Of a stretch of 26,817 nucleotides of DNA, positions 1 to 26,817 are shown one piece after another. The notes below the pieces were generated by a model. It had not been told where the DNA came from and ran no database searches. It saw only the letters and a list, made by a program, of their open reading frames with translations. Position 1 is the stretch's first letter, and each line of letters starts with the position of its first letter. Source of the DNA: Owenia fusiformis (lineage: Eukaryota > Annelida > Polychaeta > Sabellida > Oweniidae); NCBI GenBank assembly GCA_903813345.2, contig CAIIXF020000124.1, positions 498,001 to 524,817 on the forward strand, given 5' to 3'. The position numbers were made by a program, and so were the translations under genes.

Positions 1-7
1 GCTTCAC

Positions 8-111
8 CTCACGGTTCATCTCTGTTTCATTGTTAAAATTAATCTCCGAATCTCCCATTGCAATCATATTGGTCTCACCAATATCACTGTTATGTAGGAA
101 CTCAGGGGCTT
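8..111 (-). CDS. Possible downstream coding exon (alternative ANKRD10-like 3' exon or next gene)
   Basis: Reading the minus strand, a strong acceptor (TGCCTGTCTTTTCTAG, AG at 113-112) is followed by an open frame: (G)AA-GCC-CCT gives EAPEFLHNSDIGETNM, then acidic Asn/Glu-rich sequence ending NETEMNRE at a donor-like GAG|GTGAAG (GT at 7-6). Its entry phase (needs one preceding nt) fits both the end of exon 4 (G at 1500) and the end of exon 5 if that is spliced at 935. Skipping exon 5 would give RRG-E-APEF with no stop. Composition resembles the disordered C-terminal half of the ankyrin protein. It could instead belong to another minus-strand gene. I do not recognise the peptide. Confidence 0.45.
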
Positions 112-935
112 CTAGAAAAGACAGGCAGAGATGATGTTGTTATTCTAATTGTTCATGGGTGAAAACACGTTATAAATCATCTATTGAAACATCATCAAGG
201 CTTACAGACATGAAGACAATAATGAAGGCATTCACATTTTACATGGCACATGCACATAAATCTTTTTTAATAAATAAACATAAGAACTGGTCATTATTTG
301 TCAAAACAGGCAAACTGATTGGGAAACTGGGAAATTATTCAAAATTTTGAAAATTACTCAAAACGACAGGCAATTTTGGTAAAAGCAACAAGGAGAAAAG
401 CAAATGCTGTTTGTTCCTAATGATTGTAAATTGAGGTGAATGGTATTACAGGTGTGAATAGAGAGAGGGGCAAGCAAGAAAACAGGTAGATTAAGAATGA
501 AGAGACGTGTAACATAGGGTAACAGATATAGTATGACACTATTAATGGACATTTGCATAACTATTATTTAACATGCTGCAAAATAAAGAAAAGAAAAAGC
601 CCTTGGAACTGAAAAAAATTAATCAAAAACATGCATGAATTTCAAAACCTGTATGTTTACAAATAAAAGGGGAGGTTTAAAACAGAAATGGTTATTTGCT
701 CCCAGGTCCAAAGGTCCACATTTATATCAACTTAATTTGGAAGGCAAACAAACTTTAATGTTAAACAAACATTCTGAAATTCAAAATAACACAACATGAG
801 CATGTTACATATTAAATGATGAACGAATGATTTATAATTTGTATTTAGATGTATTTACTCATATACATTTGAAAGATAAACATTTATGAATTTAGTTGAT
901 TTAAAATGGACCATTAGGGCATGCAAGCAAATACC
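112..935 (-). other. 3' UTR or last intron of the ANKRD10-like gene
   Basis: AT-rich, with no convincing coding sequence; short open frames here lack coding character. On the minus strand an ATTAAA (complement at 754-759) is a possible polyadenylation signal about 180 nt after the exon 5 stop. If transcripts continue to the exon at 8-111, this stretch is intron with donor at 934-933. The sequence ACAGGCAATTTT around 366-377 resembles part of the dispersed repeat at 14936-15110. Confidence 0.4.
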
Positions 936-22859
<21,924 letters not shown>

Positions 22860-22883
<24 letters not shown>

Positions 22884-22910
22884 ATGGCTGACCATGGACA
22901 GAATTAACAG
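22860..22910 (+). other. Probable 5' untranslated first exon of the SNX25-like gene
   Basis: ACTTCCGCAAAAATGGCTG (ETS core followed by a YY1-like AAAATGGC) is followed by donor AACAG|GTAAAA at 22910/22911. ATG 22884 opens an 8-codon upstream frame (MADHGQN, stop), so the main start must be in the next exon. The exact 5' end is unknown, and splicing to the acceptor at 24250 is inferred. Confidence 0.4.
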
Positions 22911-23440
22911 GTAAAATCACTTCGAAATTTCAAGAGAACTTTTTACCTATAATAGCAAAACTTTTGTTTTATTTGTGCATTCTATCTATCAGATAAGAGT
23001 CTCAGGGGTATGTAGGCAAATTCATTTTGGTAGGAGCACTCTGTTTAGTTTGAAAAGGCACCCTTAATTATTATATATCAGCACTGTAGGCAAACCAGGA
23101 GATTTTAAATGAGCACATATAAAAACTGTATATAATAGTATAAGGAATTTTAGACTTTTGATAAAGAACAAGTGAATAAGTATCAAGAGCAAGCACAAGG
23201 GAATAACCAGTAACACGTGACCAATAAGCGGCATTATAATGCTATAAAGGATACAAACAAACAAACATTTGTCAATTTCAAATTCATTTGACATCATCAA
23301 ATCATGTGATATTTGTAGCAGAGAATTCTGAAGCACTCTCTTCATTGAATGATTAATATTTGTTATAGGTTCAATTTTTTTATCACAGGCCCTGGGAACG
23401 TGTATTGAAGAATCTTGTAACTTATTCTAAGCCCATGCAT

Positions 23441-23668
23441 GGGGTTTCAAGGACAGGTCTTGCGCTGATCATGAAACCCTATTTGTTTTCTTAATCTTTA
23501 CGCTACCTCTGATGGACTATTGCTTTTCTTCAACTGAAATATAATTGAAATCATAAATTTAACTTGGAAAAGTTGGAAAGCCCCTAAAAACAATAGGCAA
23601 TTTTGTGAAAACAACTCAGTGGTACATGTAAATATTGCCTGTTGCCTGCTGCTAATGAAACCCCTGCT
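23441..23668. repeat. Dispersed repeat, copy 2, with GGGGTTTCA inverted ends
   Basis: GGGGTTTCA at 23441 and TGAAACCCC at 23656 are inverted. The core at 23556-23614 is shared with the repeat at 14936-15110. Confidence 0.5.
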
Positions 23669-23731
23669 TCAGTTCAAGATGATTTCAAGAGCCTAGGCTG
23701 TAGACTAAATTATACAATTACAAGTACAATA

Positions 23732-24072
23732 GGGTGTTTCACTTTTCGACTTTTTTTCAAATCAAAATGGAGTTTTGCCCAGTTGGCCTCCTGATAAAGA
23801 ATAGCAAGCACAAAAAATTTCAACCAAAGCTTCAACTACACCAAAGTGCCTTTGGTAGAACAAAGGTCTCAAACATGATGAAAATAACACTTTCTGCAAT
23901 TTTTAGACGATTATTAACATGGTATCAAATGGGCATCAAAAAGTGTGGTAGGGGGAGGTCTAAACGTCAAGGGATTTGGTTGAAATTTTTTGTGCTTGCT
24001 TTCCTTTATCAGGAGGCCAACTGGTCAAAACTCCATCTTGATTTGAAAAAAAAGTCGAAAAGTGAAACGCCC
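23732..24072. mobile_element. Foldback MITE with ~97-bp inverted arms and TA target site
   Basis: The left arm 23732-23828 and right arm 23976-24072 are inverted repeats with only a few mismatches; key phrases are GTTTCACTTTTCGAC, ATGGAGTTTTG and CAGTTGGCCTCCTGATAAAG. TA flanks both ends (23730-23731 and 24073-24074), as for Tc1/mariner-type insertions. The ~147-bp middle is unique. A 113-codon frame crosses it, but it simply reads the arms. It lies in the 5' intron of the SNX25-like gene. Confidence 0.85.
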
Positions 24073-24250
24073 TAAAGTACAAGTCAAAACTTTCTTAACA
24101 ACCTGATATTTTCAGTTTAAATCAGGATTTGCTATAGAAATGCCATTTTCTAGTACATTTGATGAAAATCTATTTTCAGGTGCATGTATATCAATGAAGG
24201 GAATAAAAGTGTTAAGATGCAATAAATGTACCTTACATCTGCATCTTTAG

Positions 24251-24493
24251 TTGAAGTATCAAGCTGAGATGGGGAAAGTTTTATGTTTGGCAGCTGCTGT
24301 TAGTGTCATACTGAGTTGGTCTCTATATACTGGAGTGACTTTGGCTCTGATACGATGGAGCATCTATATCATAGTGCCGTTTATTGGAGCAATGTTGGGT
24401 TTTGAGATGATGTTGTGTTCTGGGAAGCAGTACCATCCTCCTCCTGTTGAGCAGGCTGGGACTGTAGCACATGCTCTCCTAACTCGAATTATG
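24251..24493 (+). CDS. SNX25: SNX25-like coding exon 1 (start, membrane hairpin)
   Basis: Acceptor TCTGCATCTTTAG at 24250; an 18-nt 5' UTR precedes ATG 24269 (GAGATGG, good context), and the donor is ATG|GTGAGT. It encodes residues 1-75: MGKVLCLAAAVSVILSWSLY..., two hydrophobic stretches split by Arg29, then the HPPPVEQAG linker. Upstream in-frame sequence contains no ATG in this exon. Confidence 0.75.
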
Positions 24494-25896
24494 GTGAGTT
24501 ATACAATTAATGAAATTTAACAATTGTGTGTACTTAATCCATTCACAAAACTAATCCCATACGTTTTATTATCTATATAATATTATAATGATTTTGTAGC
24601 GCGGTAGACAGCAAGAGAAACCTCCTGTGCCAAAAGTTGTCATATCAAGTAACCTAGATGTTGCAATTCAAGAGGTTTTGGATTACATTCTAAGGGACTA
24701 TGTGCTTACATGGTATAAAGATCTCAGTATAGACCAACAATCACTACTGACAACAATGCAGTGAGTATGCAGAATTGAAAAATCGTTATTTCTTTAATTT
24801 TATATTGTCTCGCAAAGTGATTTTCATCTTACTTGCTATGAGAGATCAATTCTAGTTAAAAGGAGACAGACTAGTTTAAATTGACATGGTAACAATGTAT
24901 GATGTTTGCATTACAGTGAAGATATCTGGTAGATGGTAGGCAACCTGAGAGACAGACTGGTTAAGGTTGACCTGGTTACAATATTTGATTTTTGCATTAC
25001 ATTGACAGTATCTTGCAGTTGCTAGGCAACCTGAGAGAGAAACTGGTTAATGTTGACATGGTAACAATGTTTGATGTTTGCATTACAGTGAAGATATCTG
25101 GCAGTTGCTAGGCAACCTGAGAGACAGACTGGTTAAGGTTGACATGGTGAAGTTCATGGCACAGGATGCTGTTGAGAAAATGACAGAGCACCTTGAAAAA
25201 GTCAAGATATCTGCTGGGTAAGATTAACTTATGTACAGTCGTTCAACTAACAATGACTAACAAGTCTTCAGCTTACATACAGTGACACTTTCTGTTGTCA
25301 CTACTGTTGTGACCCTGTCAATTACACTTTCTGTTGTCACTACTGTTGTGACCCTGTTATACACCTCACAATCACAAGTCAATGATCAATTGTGACCCCC
25401 TCCCTGGTGAAGTAACCATTGTTACCATGTCAATTACACTTTCTCTTGTCACCACTGTTGTAACCCTCACCTCACAATCACAAGTCAATCATCAATTGTG
25501 ACCCCCTCCCCTTATACACCTTACCTTCATGTCTTGCTTCAAGCAAAAGTTATGACCGAACACACATCTTACATCCACAAGTTAATCAAAGGCTAGTTGT
25601 GACCATTCCCGTGGTCTCTACACACGTCACCTTCACAAGTGGGAAAAAATTGACAAATTCTGCTTCCTCTCTCTGTGACACTCTGTAACATGTACTCTAT
25701 GTGGCATATTCTTTCAGGAAAGGTTCAGATGGAGAGAAGGTTAAGTTCCGTCTCTTGCCATGGTTAGCCAGTGAAGAGAGGGAGATTGATTTCTTACGTC
25801 ACATCACAGAAACACTCCTATTAACAATGCTACCACCCAAGTACAGGGAGAATGACAGCTGTAGGCAGCTGTTACGGGAACTTATAGCTTGCTCTG
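24269..25896 (+). CDS. SNX25: SNX25-like sorting nexin, N-terminal part (runs off the window)
   Basis: Coding segments 24269-24493, 24600-24760, 25089-25217 and 25718-25896 join in phase to give 231 residues, then continue beyond the window. Residues ~4-28 and ~30-50 are hydrophobic, a membrane hairpin or two TM segments. From about residue 90 a PXA domain begins: SSNLDVAIQEVLDYILRDYV, then TWYKDLS, EDIWQLLGNLRDRL, VDMVKFMAQDAVEKM, and EIDFLRHITETLLLTMLPPK with RELIACS. SNX13, SNX14, SNX19 and SNX25 share this TM-PXA-RGS-PX-nexin layout and act at the ER and endolysosomal/lipid droplet contacts (family knowledge). YxxRDYxxxWY and the DxWxxxxxLRxRL stretch look closest to SNX25; SNX13 is the main alternative. 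The RGS, PX and C-terminal domains would be downstream. Confidence 0.75.
24600..24760 (+). CDS. SNX25: SNX25-like coding exon 2 (PXA start)
   Basis: Acceptor ATGATTTTGTAG and donor CA|GTGAGT. It encodes residues 76-128, RGRQQEKPPVPKVVISSNLD..., including LRDYVLTWYKDLS, the conserved opening helices of the PXA domain. The intron before it is only 106 bp. CA joins T of the next real exon to give His129. Confidence 0.85.
24855..25160 (+). repeat. 86-bp tandem repeat covering a splice acceptor and exon start
   Basis: TTGCATTAC recurs at 24906, 24992 and 25078, exactly 86 bp apart; GAGACAGACT-type sequence recurs at 24863, 24949, 25035 and 25121. Each unit spans intron 3' end, acceptor and the first ~55 nt of coding exon 3. 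Only the last copy is functional: copy 1 keeps CATTACAG|TGAAGATATCTGG but then reads TAG; copy 2 has lost the acceptor (CATTACATTG). Confidence 0.9.
25089..25217 (+). CDS. SNX25: SNX25-like coding exon 3 (PXA)
   Basis: Acceptor TTTGCATTACAG and donor CTGG|GTAAGA. It encodes His129 (with CA from exon 2), EDIWQLLGNLRDRLVKVDM, then VKFMAQDAVEKMTEHLEKV, the middle of PXA. It is the third and only intact copy of the 86-bp repeat. Confidence 0.85.
25218..25717 (+). repeat. Intron with diverged internal repeats (TTGTCACTACTGTTGTGACC)
   Basis: A 500-bp intron. ACTTTCTGTTGTCACTACTG is present at about 25287 and 25326 and in altered form near 25438; CTCACAATCACAAGTCAATG with CAATTGTGACCCCCTCCC is present near 25366 and 25471. 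The layout suggests nested local duplications. There is no coding sequence. Confidence 0.7.
25718..25896 (+). CDS. SNX25: SNX25-like coding exon 4 (PXA, C-terminal part)
   Basis: Acceptor CATATTCTTTCAG and donor TCTG|GTAACT. It encodes Gly172 (GG from exon 3 plus G), then KGSDGEKVKFRLLPWLASEE..., with LRHITETLLLTMLPPK and LLRELIACS, the conserved LLPP...RELL/IA block near the end of PXA. One nt is left over for the next exon, outside the window. Open frame after the donor runs into repeat DNA and is intronic. Confidence 0.85.
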
Positions 25897-25929
25897 GTAA
25901 CTTCATATATAAAACATATATTAATTTAA

Positions 25930-26200
25930 CAATTATTATCCCATCGAACGAAGTTAGGAGGGATATAGGGAACGCCTCCTTCCGTCCATCTGTACGTACG
26001 TCAGTCCGTCCGTCTGTCCGTCTGGGCAATAACTCAAATACTGTTGGCCCGATTCTGTTCATACTTTGTACACATATACCCAATGGGGGTAGGAGTTCTG
26101 CTCAAAAACCGATTTTCAAAATGGCCGCTCATTTAAAAATGGCGGCCATTTTAGTGCCAATTTTGCAGTTATTTAGGTACTGCATATAAAACAGTAATAG
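25930..26200. repeat. Probable dispersed repeat with CCGTCCGTC run and ATGGCGGCCAT palindrome
   Basis: Contains a run of (T/C)CCGTC(T) units at about 25979-26025, then GGGCAATAACTCAAATACTG, and AAAATGGCGGCCATTTT (26136-26152, near-perfect palindrome). Similar CCGTCCGTC-led sequences are widespread intronic repeats in marine invertebrates (general recollection, not checked). Boundaries are uncertain. Confidence 0.5.
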
Positions 26201-26472
26201 TAATATGTTTTGAATGTAAAAAAGTTATACAGTCAATATGGTACAACGAAAATGGGACTTCTGCGCATGTTAAAATTTTTCTTCAAAGTCAACTTTTTTT
26301 CAAGTTGATACGATTGTCTTTAGAACTAGAGACTTACCTCATTCGAAAGATCATAAAAGACTTTATCTATACTGAAAATCTTAGATCCCAGCATAGTAGA
26401 AATACGCCGTCAGTCCGAATTTGATTTTTTGAAGTGAGTTTCGTAGATCGCCAGAATTCTCCGACTGATATA

Positions 26473-26817
26473 TCCCTCACTCCTTTTCCCTCCCCCCTTT
26501 TCCCTCACTCCTTTTCCCTCCCCCCTTTTCCCTCCCCCTTTTCCCTCCCCCCTTTTCCCTCCCCCCTTTTCCCTCCCCCCTTTTCCCTCCCCCCTTTTCC
26601 CTCCCCCCCTTTCCCTCCCCCCTTTCCCTCCCCCCTTTCCCTCCCCCCTTTTCCCTCCCCCCCTTTCCCTCCCCCCCTTTCCCTCCCCCCTTTTCCCTCC
26701 CCCCTTTCCCTCCCCCCCTTTCCCTCCCCCCTTTCCCTCCCCCCTTTCCCTCCCCCCTTTTCCCTCCCCCCTTTTCCCTCCCCCCTTTTCCCTCCCCCCT
26801 TTTCCCTCCCCCCTTTT
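26473..26817. repeat. Pyrimidine-only minisatellite (CCCTCCCCCCTTTT)n
   Basis: About 25 units of 13-14 bp, CCCTCCCCCCTTTT with variants in C and T run length, continuing past the window edge. All bases are C or T on this strand except two A's near the start (CTCACTCC). It lies in an intron of the SNX25-like gene, so the transcript contains the pyrimidine strand. Confidence 0.95.

Noticed and set aside
23064-23345. 93-codon minus-strand frame with a long hydrophobic stretch
   Set aside because: No usable splice context or homology; hydrophobic codons are expected from T-rich DNA.
23734-24075. 113-codon plus-strand frame
   Set aside because: It starts in one arm of the foldback MITE and ends in the other; explained by the inverted repeat.
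25799-26083. 94-codon minus-strand frame containing RRTDGRTDVRTDGRK
   Set aside because: The basic run is the complement of the CCGTCCGTC repeat, and the frame overlaps SNX25-like exon 4 on the other strand.

Overview
This window is from a eukaryotic, animal-type nuclear genome. It is AT-rich, has spliced genes with GT-AG introns of about 100 bp to 9.6 kb, and is dense in short DNA transposons and tandem repeats. The two genes are recognisable animal genes. The repeat content and intron sizes suit a marine invertebrate (hemichordate, cephalochordate, echinoderm or mollusc), but I cannot settle the phylum from sequence alone.

Two genes lie head to head. On the minus strand, from the start codon at 22100 to a stop at 936, is an ANKRD10-like ankyrin-repeat gene. 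Its exons are 21900-22100, then either 12135-12287 or 11934-12095, then 4034-4125, 1500-2131 and 936-1147. The assembled protein is 429 or 432 residues, close to the roughly 420 residues I recall for vertebrate ANKRD10. A further coding-looking exon at 8-111 is phase-compatible and may be an alternative 3' end. On the plus strand, starting at 24269 and running off the right edge, is the 5' part of a sorting nexin of the SNX13/14/19/25 family, most like SNX25. It shows an N-terminal membrane hairpin and the start of a PXA domain over four coding exons. About 0.8 kb separates the two likely 5' ends, and that interval carries a perfect TCTCGCGAGA promoter palindrome, an ETS-like core and a YY1-like start-site motif.

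The most interesting item is in the ankyrin gene. Exon 2 exists as two homologous, phase 0-0 copies (2a and 2b) separated by an intron of only 39 nt. Either copy alone completes the ankyrin stack; both in series would break it. The intron is probably too short to be spliced, so the pair looks like mutually exclusive exons enforced by steric hindrance. A second exon-level oddity is in the sorting nexin: an 86-bp tandem repeat has copied the splice acceptor and 5' end of coding exon 3, leaving two dead exon copies upstream of the real one.

The long introns hold the mobile and repetitive DNA. These are a 30-bp minisatellite (4246-5611); two inverted arrays of one 16-bp unit (7641-7797 and 8493-8748); a hAT-like element (9904-11775) interrupted by a second TIR element (10252-11636); an unusual 1.36-kb TIR element filled with self-complementary GGTCTA motifs (13119-14477); three copies of a small CAGTG-ended MITE; an 894-bp CAGTGTTCGCG-ended element (19904-20797); a 17-bp satellite with an internal 182-bp duplication; a foldback MITE with 97-bp arms (23732-24072); and a long pyrimidine-only minisatellite at the right edge.
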